From contig CACVAP010000086.1 in the NCBI GenBank assembly GCA_902727895.1, positions 1 through 64,000 of the forward strand: a stretch of DNA of 64,000 nt, written 5' to 3'. The notes beneath the pieces are model-generated. The model was not told the origin of the DNA, ran no database searches, and saw only the letters and a list, made by a program, of their open reading frames with translations. This DNA is from an uncultured Sulfurovum sp. (GTDB taxonomy: Bacteria > Campylobacterota > Campylobacteria > Campylobacterales > Sulfurovaceae). Positions within the stretch are counted from its first letter, which is position 1; each line of letters opens with the position of its first letter. Positions 41,855 through 52,338 of the stretch are shown piece after piece. Both the position numbers and the translations under genes were made by a program.

Positions 41855-43831
41855 ATGCCTACTTTTACCGTAAATTCAAAATACCAACCAGCAGGTGACC
41901 AACCAACTGCCATTAAATCTTTAAGTAAATCCATAAATGAAGGAAGCCAATACCAAACGCTTCTTGGGGTTACAGGTTCAGGAAAAACTTACACTATGGC
42001 AAAAGTCATAGAAGCAACTAATAAACCAACACTTATTATGACCCATAACAAAACGCTGGCTGCACAACTCTACTCTGAGTTTAGAACCTTCTTTCCTAAC
42101 AATCATGTAGAATACTTCATCTCCTACTATGACTACTACCAACCTGAAGCTTACATTCCTCGTCAAGACCTCTTTATAGAAAAAGACTCTTCAATAAATG
42201 AAGAGCTAGAACGTCTACGTCTTTCTACCACAGCTTCCCTTCTTTCACATGAAGATGTCATTGTCATTGCTTCAGTTTCTGCTAACTATGGATTAGGTTC
42301 ACCAGAAGATTATAAGACCATTGTTCAAAAACTAGCCGTGGGTGAAGAGTATGCGCAAAAGGCTTTACTACTTAAGCTCGTAGAAATGGGATACAAAAGA
42401 AATGATGAATTCTTTGACCGTGGAGATTTCAGGGTCAATGGTGAGGTCATTGACATCTATCCAGCTTACAATGAAGAGTTTGCCATACGTGTTGAGTTTT
42501 TTGGTGATGAGATAGAAGATGTCTATACCTTTAATACACTCACAGGCGAAAAGATAGAACACTTTAAAGAAGCTACTGTTTATGCTGCTAATCAGTTCAT
42601 TGTTTCACAAGAGAAATTAGCCCTAGCTGTCAAAAGTATAGAAGAAGAGTTAGGTGAACGTTTGGCTTTTTATCAAAAAGAAGACCGAATGTTAGAATAC
42701 AATCGACTAAAACAAAGAGTTGAATTTGACTTAGAGATGATAGAAGCCACAGGTATGTGTAAGGGAATTGAAAACTATTCAAGACACCTTACAGGAAAAG
42801 CAGTGGGTGAAACACCTTTTTCTATGATGGACTATTTTGAAGCCATGCATGGTCATGACTTTCTGTGTATAGTCGATGAATCACATGTCTCCCTTTCACA
42901 GTTTAGAGGAATGTACGCAGGAGACAGAAGTCGTAAAGAAGTTTTAGTAGAGCATGGCTTTCGACTACCTTCTGCACTTGACAACCGACCTTTAATGTTT
43001 GATGAATACATTAACAAAGCACCCTACTTTCTTTTTGTCTCTGCTACGCCCAATGAATTAGAATTAGACCTATCTACTGTTGTAGCTGAACAAGTTGTAC
43101 GACCAACGGGACTGCTTGATCCTCCTATTGAGGTTATTCCTTCTACTTATCAAGTAGAAAACTTACATGACAGAATGAAACCTGTTATTGCAAAAGGGGA
43201 AAGAGTCTTAATAACCGTACTGACTAAAAAAATGGCTGAAGAGTTAAGTACTTACTATAATGATTTAGGACTCAAATGTCGTCACATGCACTCAGATATG
43301 GATGCCATAGAACGAAACCAAACCATACGCTCTTTACGTTTAGGAGAATTCGACATCCTCATTGGGATTAACTTACTTAGAGAAGGTCTTGATTTACCTG
43401 AGGTGAGTTTAGTTGCTATTTTAGATGCAGACAAAGAAGGGTTCTTACGTTCAAAAACAGCACTCATTCAAACTTCAGGACGTGCTGCGAGAAATTCAAA
43501 CGGGCAAGTACTTATGTATGCTAACAAAATGACTGAGTCTATGAAATATACCATTGAAGTTACCTCTAAACGTCGTGAAAAACAAATAGCTTACAATAAA
43601 AAGCATGGTATCACACCAACAACAACGCTTCGTCAACTCGATACTGACTTAAAAGTTGAAGATGCTGGAGAGCTTTATAATAAACAATCAAAAATGGACA
43701 AAATGCCAAAGGCAGAACGTCAGAAAATGGTGAAAGAATTAAAAGCAAAAATGCTTCTTGCTGCTAAGAGTTTAGAGTTTGAAGAAGCTGCTAGAATACG
43801 TGACCAAATAGCAAAAATTAAGAAGTTGTAA
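41855..43831 (+). CDS. uvrB: UvrABC excinuclease subunit B
   Basis: The 658-residue protein matches UvrB throughout: [10 protein letters not shown] at the start, Walker [15 protein letters not shown], the beta-hairpin [12 protein letters not shown], the helicase motifs [14 protein letters not shown] and TSGRAARN, and the C-terminal UvrC-binding UVR motif ([17 protein letters not shown]). It verifies damage handed over by UvrA in nucleotide excision repair. Directly follows the small coiled-coil gene. Confidence 0.97.
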   Translation: MPTFTVNSKYQPAGDQPTAIKSLSKSINEGSQYQTLLGVTGSGKTYTMAKVIEATNKPTLIMTHNKTLAAQLYSEFRTFFPNNHVEYFISYYDYYQPEAYIPRQDLFIEKDSSINEELERLRLSTTASLLSHEDVIVIASVSANYGLGSPEDYKTIVQKLAVGEEYAQKALLLKLVEMGYKRNDEFFDRGDFRVNGEVIDIYPAYNEEFAIRVEFFGDEIEDVYTFNTLTGEKIEHFKEATVYAANQFIVSQEKLALAVKSIEEELGERLAFYQKEDRMLEYNRLKQRVEFDLEMIEATGMCKGIENYSRHLTGKAVGETPFSMMDYFEAMHGHDFLCIVDESHVSLSQFRGMYAGDRSRKEVLVEHGFRLPSALDNRPLMFDEYINKAPYFLFVSATPNELELDLSTVVAEQVVRPTGLLDPPIEVIPSTYQVENLHDRMKPVIAKGERVLITVLTKKMAEELSTYYNDLGLKCRHMHSDMDAIERNQTIRSLRLGEFDILIGINLLREGLDLPEVSLVAILDADKEGFLRSKTALIQTSGRAARNSNGQVLMYANKMTESMKYTIEVTSKRREKQIAYNKKHGITPTTTLRQLDTDLKVEDAGELYNKQSKMDKMPKAERQKMVKELKAKMLLAAKSLEFEEAARIRDQIAKIKKL

Positions 43832-43840
43832 ACAATATGC

Positions 43841-43846
43841 TATAAT
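43841..43846 (+). promoter_or_regulatory. Extended -10 promoter box of ppk1
   Basis: TATGCTATAAT ends at 43846, ten bases after the uvrB stop and 59 bases before the ppk1 ATG, the same string as at the priA and toxin promoters. Confidence 0.5.
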
Positions 43847-43905
43847 ATAGACATATAATACACTCCCCCAAATTATAAACCTTATGAAAAAGAGAGCATA
43901 TCCCC

Positions 43906-45993
43906 ATGAGCATCGACTTAACATCCCCAGACCTCTATTTCAACCGTGAACTTTCATGGTTAAAGTTTAACTCACGCGTACTAGCACAAGCAAAAAACAA
44001 AGCTTTACCCCCACTCGAACGCTTAAAATTTCTTGCTATTTATGGTACAAATCTAGATGAATTTTACATGATTCGTGTGGCAGGACTTAAAACACTTTTT
44101 AAAGCACGTGTCCAAGAAACAGCCATTGACAAGTTGACACCTTCCGAGCAACTTCATGCTATTCATAAAACCATACACAAAGAACAAAAAACTGTTGAGT
44201 CAACATTTAAAACCATTATGGAAGACTTAAAAGAACACAAAGTTGCTATTAAATCTGTTGAGGAACTCTCCCCTAAACAAAAAGAAGTGATTGAAAATGA
44301 ATTCTTTGAACAACTTTACCCTGTTATTATGCCCATTGCCATTGATGCAACACACCCCTTCCCACACCTTAACAATCTAAGTTTTGCACTGGCACTTAAG
44401 CTTAAAGATAAAGAAGGAAATATCAAACATGGTCTTATTCGAATTCCTAGGATTTTACCACGATTTTTAAAAGTAGATCATTGTTATGTCCCTATTGAAG
44501 ATGTTGTGGATTACTTTTCAGGAGAACTCTTTGGAGGACTCAAGAAAATTTCTTCAACACCTTTTAGAGTAACCCGAAATGCTGACCTAGACATTGAAGA
44601 GGAAGAAGCAGATGACTTTCTTGAAATTATGGAAGAGGGTTTACGTACTAGAAATAGAGGGATGTTAGTACGTTTAGAGCTTATGGAAGATGTTGATGAC
44701 AGTCTTATTGAATTTTTAACAACGCATTTAGAGCTTGATCCTCATGATATTTATCAGTATAACATACCTTTAAATCTTGGAACCCTCTGGAGTATTGTTG
44801 GTGAAGAATCTTTAGCACACTTAACATTACCTACCTACAGTCCTAAAAATTTACCCCCATTCTCAGAGAACAAAAGCCTTTTTAAAGCCATAGAGAAACA
44901 AGATGTTTTACTTTATCACCCTTATGAAAGTTTTGATCCTGTAGTACGTTTTATCCAAGAAGCAGCGAAAGACCCTGACACGCTTTCTATGAGAATGACT
45001 CTTTACCGAGTAGGACCAAACTCTCCTATTGTTAAAGCACTTATCAAAGCTGCTAAGGCTGGTAAACAAGTTACAGTTTTAGTAGAACTAAAAGCAAGGT
45101 TTGATGAAGAGAACAACTTACATTGGGCAAAAAAACTTGAAGAAGCTGGAGCCCATGCTATTTATGGAATTAAAGGGCTAAAAGTACATGCAAAAGTAGC
45201 ACAAGTCACCAAAAGAAAAGACAAAAAACTTCAAGCATATGTACACCTAGGTACAGGAAACTACAACCCAAGTACTTCACGTATCTATACGGATATCTCT
45301 TACTTTACGACCAAAGCAGAGTTTAACAAAGATGTCACAAAGTTTTTTCATTTTTTAACAGGTTTCTCTAATCATAGTGAACTAAAAACGCTTACCTTAT
45401 CTCCTGAGCATATTAAACCAAAACTCATCGCTATGATTGATTATGAAACTACCTTTAAAGACAAAGGTCACATTGTCCTAAAAGCAAATGCCTTGGTTGA
45501 CTCAGATATCATCCAAGCACTTTATAAAGCTTCCATTGCAGGCGTAAAGGTTCAACTGATTATTCGTGGTGTTTGTGCCTTAAGACCAGGGATTAAAGAC
45601 GTAAGTGAAAATATTACTGTACATTCTATCATTGGGAAATATCTTGAGCATGCAAGAATTTATGTTTTTAAACATGATAAAAATGAATGCTACATTTCAT
45701 CAGCTGATCTAATGCCTAGAAACCTTATTCGACGTATTGAAATTTTAACACCTATTAAAGAACCTGTATTAGTACAGAAAGTTAAACAACTACTTTCATT
45801 ACAACTTCAAGACAACCAACTAGCTTGGAAGCTTAAGAGTTCAGGAGAGTATAAGCATGTTAAACAAAATGAGGACAAAGCCATAAACAACCATGAGATT
45901 TTAGAAGACTATATGACTAAAATCCATGATAAAAGCCAAAAAGAAACGCCTGAGTATGTCACTCAATTAGCTAAAAAAGTGTTAAAAGATTAA
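43906..45993 (+). CDS. ppk1: Polyphosphate kinase 1
   Basis: The 695-residue protein has the PPK1 N domain (NRELSWLKFNSRVL; NLDEFYMIRVAGL), the head domain and the C1/C2 catalytic domains with the conserved His in IKGLKVHAKVAQV (autophosphorylated in the family) and LGTGNYNPSTSRIYTDISYF. It reversibly makes polyphosphate from ATP. The length is standard. It heads a plus-strand run with the gamma-carbonic-anhydrase-like gene 21 bases on. Confidence 0.95.
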   Translation: MSIDLTSPDLYFNRELSWLKFNSRVLAQAKNKALPPLERLKFLAIYGTNLDEFYMIRVAGLKTLFKARVQETAIDKLTPSEQLHAIHKTIHKEQKTVESTFKTIMEDLKEHKVAIKSVEELSPKQKEVIENEFFEQLYPVIMPIAIDATHPFPHLNNLSFALALKLKDKEGNIKHGLIRIPRILPRFLKVDHCYVPIEDVVDYFSGELFGGLKKISSTPFRVTRNADLDIEEEEADDFLEIMEEGLRTRNRGMLVRLELMEDVDDSLIEFLTTHLELDPHDIYQYNIPLNLGTLWSIVGEESLAHLTLPTYSPKNLPPFSENKSLFKAIEKQDVLLYHPYESFDPVVRFIQEAAKDPDTLSMRMTLYRVGPNSPIVKALIKAAKAGKQVTVLVELKARFDEENNLHWAKKLEEAGAHAIYGIKGLKVHAKVAQVTKRKDKKLQAYVHLGTGNYNPSTSRIYTDISYFTTKAEFNKDVTKFFHFLTGFSNHSELKTLTLSPEHIKPKLIAMIDYETTFKDKGHIVLKANALVDSDIIQALYKASIAGVKVQLIIRGVCALRPGIKDVSENITVHSIIGKYLEHARIYVFKHDKNECYISSADLMPRNLIRRIEILTPIKEPVLVQKVKQLLSLQLQDNQLAWKLKSSGEYKHVKQNEDKAINNHEILEDYMTKIHDKSQKETPEYVTQLAKKVLKD

Positions 45994-46014
45994 AAAAACT
46001 TTAAAGGATAGTAG

Positions 46015-46542
46015 ATGTTAATAAAATACAAGAACTGGTCACCTAAACTCAAAAAAGGTGCATGGATAGCAGAAGGTTCAACTGTTATTGGTAGAACTAC
46101 TATGGGTGAAGACTCTGCTGTATGGTTTGGCTGTGTTGTTCGTGGAGATGTACACAATATTAGTATCGGTGACCGTTCAAATATCCAAGACCTTAGCATG
46201 GTTCATGTCACGCACCATAAAAAAGATGACATGAGTGATGGGAATCCAACAGTTATTGGTAATGACGTAACTGTTGGACATAGAGTGATGCTTCATGGTT
46301 GTACCATAGAAGATGCTTGTCTAATTGGTATGTCAGCTACTATTTTAGATGGTGCTGTTATTGGAAAAGAATCCATTGTTGGTGCGAGTTCACTGGTTAC
46401 TAAAAATAAAGTATTTCCTCCAAGAAGTCTTATCATGGGAAGTCCTGCAAAACGTATTCGAGAATTAACAGATACAGAAGTAGCAGAACTTTATGCTTCA
46501 GCAGCACGATACGTTGAATTTAAAAACAACTACGTTGACTAA
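46015..46542 (+). CDS. Gamma-carbonic-anhydrase-like hexapeptide-repeat protein (YrdA/CaiE type)
   Basis: The 175-residue protein is a left-handed beta-helix of hexapeptide repeats with the zinc-ligand histidines placed as in the family (VHVTHHK, then VGHRVMLHGCTI) and the ending FPPRSLIMGSPAKRIREL. The usual annotation is gamma carbonic anhydrase family, but many members have no shown activity. Zinc binding looks intact. Co-transcribed with ppk1 and the EI24 gene. Confidence 0.85.
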   Translation: MLIKYKNWSPKLKKGAWIAEGSTVIGRTTMGEDSAVWFGCVVRGDVHNISIGDRSNIQDLSMVHVTHHKKDDMSDGNPTVIGNDVTVGHRVMLHGCTIEDACLIGMSATILDGAVIGKESIVGASSLVTKNKVFPPRSLIMGSPAKRIRELTDTEVAELYASAARYVEFKNNYVD

Positions 46543-46551
46543 AGAGAAATA

Positions 46552-47202
46552 ATGATAAATACCATAAAGAAAAGTCTAACAGACAGTTTAAGTCCTATGG
46601 TTCTAATATTTATTTTAAAAATTGGATTAGCAAGTATTGCTATCTGGAGTACTATTCTATGGTACTTTTGGGACTTTTTCTCAGGATTTGTTACATCATA
46701 TCTTACCTGGATACCTTGGGATTGGGCACAAGATAGTGTTAGCTATGTGGCAGCTCCTTTTATTGGATATACACTTATTATTATCACTATTTCTATTCTT
46801 ACCTCTCTTTATAGTGAGACCCTACTTATAGCTTTGGCTAAAAAACACTACCCTGAAAAAAAAGTTATTGGCTCACCAAGTATTAGGGGTTCAATATTTG
46901 CAACTCTTAAATCAGCGTTCATCTTTGCTTTCTTATTTATGATTCTTTGGCCTACAATTTTTATTCCTCTTGTAGGACAAGTAATTATGCTTTATCTTTG
47001 GTCTATACTTTTGAAAGCACCTACTGTACATGATGTAGGAGGCTTATTTATAAGTAATAAAAAAGAACTAAAAATTAAAAGAAAGAAATCTACCCTTATT
47101 GCTATGACTGCCTCTTTATTTAATTATATTCCTCTCCTTAATCTTTTTGCACCAATATTTGCTCAAATTATGTTTCTACACCATATTTTAGGAAAAAAAT
47201 AG
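46552..47202 (+). CDS. EI24-domain membrane protein (CysZ-like)
   Basis: The 216-residue protein has about five membrane segments, with the pattern of the EI24/CysZ family (N-terminal LTDSLSPMVLIFILKIGLAS, ending NYIPLLNLFAPIFAQIMFLHHIL). CysZ members move sulfate; whether this one does is unknown. It begins nine bases after the carbonic-anhydrase-like gene. Confidence 0.7.
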   Translation: MINTIKKSLTDSLSPMVLIFILKIGLASIAIWSTILWYFWDFFSGFVTSYLTWIPWDWAQDSVSYVAAPFIGYTLIIITISILTSLYSETLLIALAKKHYPEKKVIGSPSIRGSIFATLKSAFIFAFLFMILWPTIFIPLVGQVIMLYLWSILLKAPTVHDVGGLFISNKKELKIKRKKSTLIAMTASLFNYIPLLNLFAPIFAQIMFLHHILGKK

Positions 47203-47261
47203 AGATATAAGGAACAATAAAACACATTTTTATGTTAGAATTAAATAAAAGGATTTTAATT

Positions 47262-48485
47262 ATGCATAAAATAACAAAACTAACTCTGTTAGCACTTATA
47301 TTAGTGTTCAGTAGTGGTTGTATTCAAAGGCAACTAAGTACGACAACTGTTCAAAACCCTAATGAGCTTCCTATTGCTGTTACTACCCCTCTACCAGGTA
47401 CTCAAACTATCTATACCCCCAACACAACCGTAGCAACCCAACCAGTATATACAACTCCAATTTATACAGACCCTGGTTATACACAACCTGCATCAGAATC
47501 AACATATGTCCAGCAACGAACTCCTTATTTACAAGGTGCCTATTCAAGTAGCTATCAACTTAAACAATTTATTAGCAGTATTGCAAAAAAATACAACTAC
47601 GATGCCTATGAACTAAATGCTATATTCTCAACAGTAACAAGAGATACAGAAGCATTGAAAAAATACAATGTATTTAAAACTGCAAAGCCTACTTACTCAA
47701 AAGCTGTACAAGTTGGTTCATGGGACAAATACCGTGGAAATTTCTTGACGACTTCAAGAATTAATAAAGGGGTAGCTTTTTGGCAAGAAAATGCTCACTA
47801 CTTAAATAAAGCAGCTCAAAAGTATGGTGTAGCTCCAGAATATATTGTAGGAATTATAGGTGTTGAAACAAACTATGGAGGATATACAGGAACGCACTCT
47901 GTACTTAATGCATTAACAACCCTTTCACTTGAGTACAAAAAACGTTCAAAATTCTTTACTTCTGAACTTGAAAACTATTTGTTAATGCTTAGAGATGAAA
48001 GAGTAGATCCACAAAGAATCAAGGGTTCTTACGCTGGTGCCTTTGGACTAGCTCAGTTTATGCCAAGTTCATTTAGAGACTATGCTGTAGATTTTAATGG
48101 AGATGGTCACATTAACCTTTTTAACAAAGCAGATGCTATTGGAAGTATTGCAAACTACTTTATAGGAAAAGGAAAGTGGCAACCGAATGTTCCTGTTACC
48201 ATGATGACTTACTATAATAAGAATAGGTTTTATGGTGTACCAGCAGGACATAAAACAAACTATACACAACAATATATGTATTCAATAGGTATGAGACCAA
48301 GCTCAAACTTCAATGGATATAAAGGAAATGTATCACTGATTAAACTTAGTAAAGCTAACAGAGATGAACTATGGTGGGGAACACCAAACTTCCGTGCAAT
48401 TACTCGTTATAACCCAAAAGACCACTATGCTATGGCTGTACATCAGTTAGCACAAGCTATTAAATTAGCCCGTTACGGTCGATAA
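47262..48485 (+). CDS. mltB: Membrane-bound lytic murein transglycosylase B-like lipoprotein
   Basis: I start at the ATG at 47262 (MHKITKLTLL), which follows an AAAGGA site and gives a lipoprotein signal with the lipobox FSSGC. The ATG at 47232 would hide that site. After a Pro/Thr-rich linker the SLT_2 domain has the catalytic Glu in IIGVETNYGGYTG, then GSYAGAFGLAQFMPSSFRDY and DFNGDGHINLF. It cleaves the glycan strand with formation of 1,6-anhydromuramic acid. A hairpin follows. Confidence 0.9.
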   Translation: MHKITKLTLLALILVFSSGCIQRQLSTTTVQNPNELPIAVTTPLPGTQTIYTPNTTVATQPVYTTPIYTDPGYTQPASESTYVQQRTPYLQGAYSSSYQLKQFISSIAKKYNYDAYELNAIFSTVTRDTEALKKYNVFKTAKPTYSKAVQVGSWDKYRGNFLTTSRINKGVAFWQENAHYLNKAAQKYGVAPEYIVGIIGVETNYGGYTGTHSVLNALTTLSLEYKKRSKFFTSELENYLLMLRDERVDPQRIKGSYAGAFGLAQFMPSSFRDYAVDFNGDGHINLFNKADAIGSIANYFIGKGKWQPNVPVTMMTYYNKNRFYGVPAGHKTNYTQQYMYSIGMRPSSNFNGYKGNVSLIKLSKANRDELWWGTPNFRAITRYNPKDHYAMAVHQLAQAIKLARYGR

Positions 48486-48495
48486 TATTTTAAGA

Positions 48496-48531
48496 AGTTC
48501 AGTAACCTTTTTGCTATAAGGGTACTGAGTT
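48496..48531. terminator. Bidirectional terminator hairpin between mltB and the exonuclease gene
   Basis: AGTTCAGTAACCTT (48496-48509) pairs imperfectly with AAGGGTACTGAGTT (48518-48531) around an eight-base loop (TTTGCTAT) in the 54-base gap between convergent genes. Confidence 0.6.
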
Positions 48532-48539
48532 CTATAGAG

Positions 48540-49283
48540 CTAAACGTTTTCTAAGACATTCTCTAAAGTATATTGTAAATCTTCATCTAACTCTAACGAC
48601 TTCAACATCCATTTAATATAACCAGCATCAGAACGTGCAATATCCTCAATCTGCTCACCTTTATACTTTCCAAACTTAAAGCTTTTCATCATAACAGCTG
48701 TATTTGTCAGCTCTTCTAGTTTTACCATAGGGTTTACATCAGGATACTGTTCTTTAACTTTTGATACCAATTCAGAGAGAAATAACTTCATTACCAACAC
48801 ATCCCCAATAGCATCATGGGCCTTAATAGTAATGTTATATTTAGAAGCCTCAGCTTGCTCTTTTTTATAGAGTTCTAATGAATATCGTAAATACTGTAAA
48901 CGATGGTAAGAAGCATCAGGGAAAAGATGTTTCGCACAACGAAGCGTATCAATAAGCTTCATAGAGTTTTCAAAACCTTCTTTTTTTAGCATACCCAAAT
49001 CAAAAGTAATGTGATGCGCAATTAAATAGTTATTTTCATTGTTTAACTCAGCTAAATCATTCCAGAAACGCGTTGAAGTAAAAGGAGCCTTTCCTTCTAT
49101 AATATCTGGTGTAATGTTATGTACTTCCATCGCCTCTGTCTTTATGGCTACGTCAGAGGAACAAAGCTCATCATAAACTTCGACAGCACCTTTTGCCCCA
49201 ATCACCATAGCCCCTACTTGAATAATTCTATCATCACTTTGATTACCTGTCGTTTCAGTATCAAATAAAACATATTTAGTCAA
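48540..49283 (-). CDS. DnaQ-like 3'-5' exonuclease with DUF3820-like C-terminus
   Basis: The 247-residue protein has the DEDDh exonuclease residues in order: FDTETTG, AHHITFDLGML, and HDAIGD, where the His and Asp form ExoIII. The C-terminal segment FKFGKYKGEQIEDIARSDAG, then YIKWMLK, matches the short DUF3820-type domain often joined to such exonucleases. It may act in proofreading or RNA/DNA trimming. It follows the membrane protein at 49285 with one base between. Confidence 0.85.
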   Translation of the reverse strand: MTKYVLFDTETTGNQSDDRIIQVGAMVIGAKGAVEVYDELCSSDVAIKTEAMEVHNITPDIIEGKAPFTSTRFWNDLAELNNENNYLIAHHITFDLGMLKKEGFENSMKLIDTLRCAKHLFPDASYHRLQYLRYSLELYKKEQAEASKYNITIKAHDAIGDVLVMKLFLSELVSKVKEQYPDVNPMVKLEELTNTAVMMKSFKFGKYKGEQIEDIARSDAGYIKWMLKSLELDEDLQYTLENVLENV

Positions 49284-49284
49284 T

Positions 49285-49884
49285 TTATTTATCCTCTTTA
49301 TTTGTATTCTTTTTAAAGTTCTTCATATAAGCATAAAATGCTTTTAATTCTTTCATAAATGAACCTTCTTCAGAAAAATATTTATCTTTAATTATTTTCC
49401 ATTTCTTTTTAATTATTATTTTTACTTCAAGCATATATTTCATCATACGCTTATAGCTTTCTCTCTCTTTTAACCAGTCTAAACCAGCCATAAGCTTTTC
49501 ATAAGACCAATTAAACCAAGAAAAACTAAGTAACTTCTCTTTTCCTGCTTTAAACAACCAAAAAACAAAAGCTGCGATTGGTATTTTTGCTATGTATAAA
49601 ACAAGACCAAAAACTACTTTACCTTGCACAAAAAACACTCCAGCCAAAAGACCAGCAGCTTCAACGCCTAAAAGAAGTGTTGTAAAAATAGCTAAGATTA
49701 CATAGCGATGAGTATGTTGGATTTTTGCTTCAAGCTTTTGAGTAATCTGTAAAGATTCAATCTTATTGTAAATAGGTTTAGCAATACCTTCCCAAATAAC
49801 CTCTTCGAAAAGTATAAAAAGAAAAACAAGTATAAATTGAAAAATAAGAAGCAGACGCCCAAAAATTTTGTTAAAAAAACCCAA
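49285..49884 (-). CDS. Hypothetical membrane protein
   Basis: The 199-residue protein has an N-terminal membrane helix (LLLIFQFILVFLFILFEEVI), two further helices at about 61-110 and a basic C-terminal tail of about 80 residues. The pattern WEGIAKPIYNKIESLQ is one I associate with uncharacterised proteobacterial membrane proteins, with no known role. Co-directional with the exonuclease gene. Confidence 0.7.
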   Translation of the reverse strand: MGFFNKIFGRLLLIFQFILVFLFILFEEVIWEGIAKPIYNKIESLQITQKLEAKIQHTHRYVILAIFTTLLLGVEAAGLLAGVFFVQGKVVFGLVLYIAKIPIAAFVFWLFKAGKEKLLSFSWFNWSYEKLMAGLDWLKERESYKRMMKYMLEVKIIIKKKWKIIKDKYFSEEGSFMKELKAFYAYMKNFKKNTNKEDK

Positions 49885-50031
49885 AAAAAATCCTTATAAA
49901 TTAATAGAGAAATTATAACAGATAATAGTAAAAGTGTAAGGAGGAAATAGGAAAGTTTATAAAATGAGAGGAAAGAACCTCTCATAAGGAGTCTGAGAAA
50001 TAAACTCCAAATAAATTTAAAGAATCGAAGA

Positions 50032-50391
50032 TTATTTTCTTCTAAGTTCTTTAATTCTAGCTTTTTTACCTTTAAGTTCTCTAAGGTAGAAAAGTTTTGC
50101 ACGTCTAACTCTACCACGTCTAAGTACTTCAATACTCTCAACTGAATCAGAATAAACTGGGAAAATTCTTTCAACACCAACCGAGTTAGCACCGATTTTT
50201 CTAATCATCATAGTTCTACCAGTACCTTGACCTCTAACTGCAATACATACACCTTCAAAAGCTTGTACTCTAGTCTTATCACCCTCTTTAATAGTTACAT
50301 GAACTCTTAAAGTATCACCTGCTCTAAAATCTGGAACAGACTTGTTTTCTAATTGTGCTTGTTCAAAGCTTTCAATATATTTATTTCTCAT
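50032..50391 (-). CDS. rplS: 50S ribosomal protein L19
   Basis: The start [14 protein letters not shown] at 50391 has a good AAAGGTG site. The upstream ATG at 50478 lies inside trmD and is rejected. The 119-residue protein has the L19 motifs [27 protein letters not shown] and [16 protein letters not shown]. It sits at the subunit interface of the ribosome. Last gene of the rpsP-KH-rimM-trmD-rplS operon. Confidence 0.97.
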   Translation of the reverse strand: MRNKYIESFEQAQLENKSVPDFRAGDTLRVHVTIKEGDKTRVQAFEGVCIAVRGQGTGRTMMIRKIGANSVGVERIFPVYSDSVESIEVLRRGRVRRAKLFYLRELKGKKARIKELRRK

Positions 50392-50425
50392 AATATCACC
50401 TTTAAATTCATTAGCCCTAATTGAG

Positions 50426-51097
50426 CTATTTGTGCATATCAGGTCTAAAGTATTTTGTTTTACATTTAGCCATAGCACTTTTTAAGTCCGAAATTTTACC
50501 GTGATTTCCCTTTAGAAACTCTTGGGGAACACCGATTTCATTATAGACTTTTGGCTTGGAAAAGGAAGGGGCTTCAAGAGAAGCATCTTCGAAGCTCTCT
50601 ATACACAATGAGTTAGCATTACCTAACACACCTTCAACATTTCTAGCAATCGCATCACACATCACAAGAGAAGGCAATTCGCCTCCTGTTAAAATGAAGT
50701 CTCCTACAGAAAATAGTTCATCTGCTTCTTCAATAAAACGTTCATCCAGTCCCTCATAACGTCCTGAGACAAAAATAACATGCTCCTTAGAAGCTAAGCG
50801 TTTTGCATCATTTTGTTTAAAAGGTTTTCCAACAGGTGTTGCCACAATTACATAAGCTTTTGGAGAGTTCTCTCTTATGGCTGCAACTGTGTCAAAAAGA
50901 GGCTGAGGTGTCATTAACATCCCTGCTCCTCCACCTATTATAGGTTCATCTACTTTCATATGCTTATTATTTGTATAGTCACGAGGATTAAAAAAATCAA
51001 CAGACATTAACTTACTCTCTATTGCTCTAGACAAAATAGAGTCAGAAAAATAACCCTCAATAATCTGAGGAAAAAGTGTTACAAAAGTAAACTTCAT
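50426..51097 (-). CDS. trmD: tRNA (guanine-N1)-methyltransferase TrmD
   Basis: The 223-residue protein has the SPOUT knot motifs of Trm[18 protein letters not shown] and [18 protein letters not shown]. It methylates G37 in tRNAs to prevent frameshifting. Its start is two bases from the rimM stop. Confidence 0.97.
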   Translation of the reverse strand: MKFTFVTLFPQIIEGYFSDSILSRAIESKLMSVDFFNPRDYTNNKHMKVDEPIIGGGAGMLMTPQPLFDTVAAIRENSPKAYVIVATPVGKPFKQNDAKRLASKEHVIFVSGRYEGLDERFIEEADELFSVGDFILTGGELPSLVMCDAIARNVEGVLGNANSLCIESFEDASLEAPSFSKPKVYNEIGVPQEFLKGNHGKISDLKSAMAKCKTKYFRPDMHK

Positions 51098-51099
51098 TT

Positions 51100-51630
51100 C
51101 TAACTTGCTTCAAGAATCTCTTTAGCATCTTTAGTAAGAACAGTTTGTTTTTCAACATCTGTCTCTAACACATATCTTTCAATATATGGCACTAAAAATG
51201 TACTAGAAAATCCTTCTTCAATCAATTTAGCATCTGTTTCAATGAACATATAATTCACATCTGCTAAGCGTTGCATTTCAGCAATCTTCCCTAAGGTTTG
51301 ACCTTCTTCTACTACAGAACATTTTTCAATATCAAACCAAAAATGTTCACCATCTTCCAGTTTACATCTTTCTTTTGTCTCTTCTAAAGAAGTATAAATC
51401 TTAGTATTGGTTAGCTTTTTAGCATAATCAATACCTTCATAGCCTTTAAAAGAGATGATGTTACGATCAAGATTTACTTTTAAAATCTCAAGTACACCTG
51501 AAGAAGTTTGAAAGGTATAACCCTCTTTAAACTGTTCTGGGAAATCAGTATGAATATGAAGTTTTAAATCTCCATGTAAACCATGTGTCTTACCCACTTG
51601 GGCAATAAAAAAACGTTTATTATCAGCCAT
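51100..51630 (-). CDS. rimM: Ribosome maturation factor RimM
   Basis: The 176-residue protein (ATG at 51630, MADNKRFFIAQ; the codon before it is TTG) has the N-terminal barrel (VGKTHGLHGDLKLHIHTD) and the C-terminal PRC-barrel (FLVPYIERYVLETDV). It helps 16S rRNA 3' domain maturation with S19. It lies between the KH protein and trmD in the usual order. Confidence 0.95.
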   Translation of the reverse strand: MADNKRFFIAQVGKTHGLHGDLKLHIHTDFPEQFKEGYTFQTSSGVLEILKVNLDRNIISFKGYEGIDYAKKLTNTKIYTSLEETKERCKLEDGEHFWFDIEKCSVVEEGQTLGKIAEMQRLADVNYMFIETDAKLIEEGFSSTFLVPYIERYVLETDVEKQTVLTKDAKEILEAS

Positions 51631-51636
51631 CAAAAA

Positions 51637-51876
51637 CTATTTAGATTCAACATTAACACGGTAGTTAGAACCACCTTTGGCTTTACAACCAGAGATAACC
51701 GTTTTAATTGAGTTAATCATTCGTCCTTCTTTACCAATAAGTTTACCAACATCATCTGCATTAGCAACAATGGTAATCTCATTGTAGTTCTCTTCCAAGT
51801 TTTTTACAGAAACTGCAATATCTTCTGGATGACTCACTAACAGTTTGGCATATTCAGCAACGAATTCAGTAACCAT
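51637..51876 (-). CDS. KH-domain RNA-binding protein (KhpA-like)
   Basis: The 79-residue protein is a single KH domain with the GxxG loop in VGKLIGKEGRMINSIK. Family members (KhpA/YlqC) bind RNA and lie between rpsP and rimM in many bacteria. Start five bases after the rpsP stop. Confidence 0.92.
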   Translation of the reverse strand: MVTEFVAEYAKLLVSHPEDIAVSVKNLEENYNEITIVANADDVGKLIGKEGRMINSIKTVISGCKAKGGSNYRVNVESK

Positions 51877-51881
51877 GTTGA

Positions 51882-52109
51882 TTATTTTCCTGTAATTTTT
51901 TTAACTCTGTCACTCATTTGAGCACCAACAGAAATCCAGTAATCCAATCTTTCAGAATCAACAGTTAAGTTATCTTCTTTAATCATTGGATTATAGTGAC
52001 CAATTGATTCAACCCAACCACCATCTCTTCTTTTTCTGCTATCTGTTACTACGATTCTGTAAAATGGCATTTTTTTTCTACCCATTCTTGTAAGTCTAAT
52101 TGTTGTCAT
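51882..52109 (-). CDS. rpsP: 30S ribosomal protein S16
   Basis: The 75-residue protein matches S16 throughout ([39 protein letters not shown]). It heads the operon with the KH protein, rimM, trmD and rplS. The 229 bases upstream separate it from ffh and hold two small hairpins. Confidence 0.97.
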   Translation of the reverse strand: MTTIRLTRMGRKKMPFYRIVVTDSRKRRDGGWVESIGHYNPMIKEDNLTVDSERLDYWISVGAQMSDRVKKITGK

Positions 52110-52280
52110 ATCTATCCTTGAAATATTTTAATTTCAATATATGGGATAACTAGTCCCTAAACACATTACTGTGGAGCTGTCTATTGAAACAACTACAAAC
52201 AAGTACTGACAACTGTTCTTAATGAGAGAACACTCATCAACACTATAAAAACGAATTTTATCTGATTTTTACTTTGATGT

Positions 52281-52301
52281 AGGTTCACAAATAGCGAACC
52301 T
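52281..52301 (-). terminator. Possible terminator hairpin downstream of ffh
   Basis: AGGTTC (52281-52286) and GAACCT (52296-52301) form a six-bp stem with a nine-base loop in the 229-base gap between ffh and rpsP. There is no U run, so ffh transcripts may read on into rpsP. Confidence 0.35.
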
Positions 52302-52338
52302 TTGAGCTTTTATTTACATCTTTTGAATAAAATAAAGA

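Noticed and set aside
50392-50478. Extended L19 start at 50478
   Set aside because: Those 29 residues lie inside trmD and are not L19-like; the ATG at 50391 has its own ribosome site.
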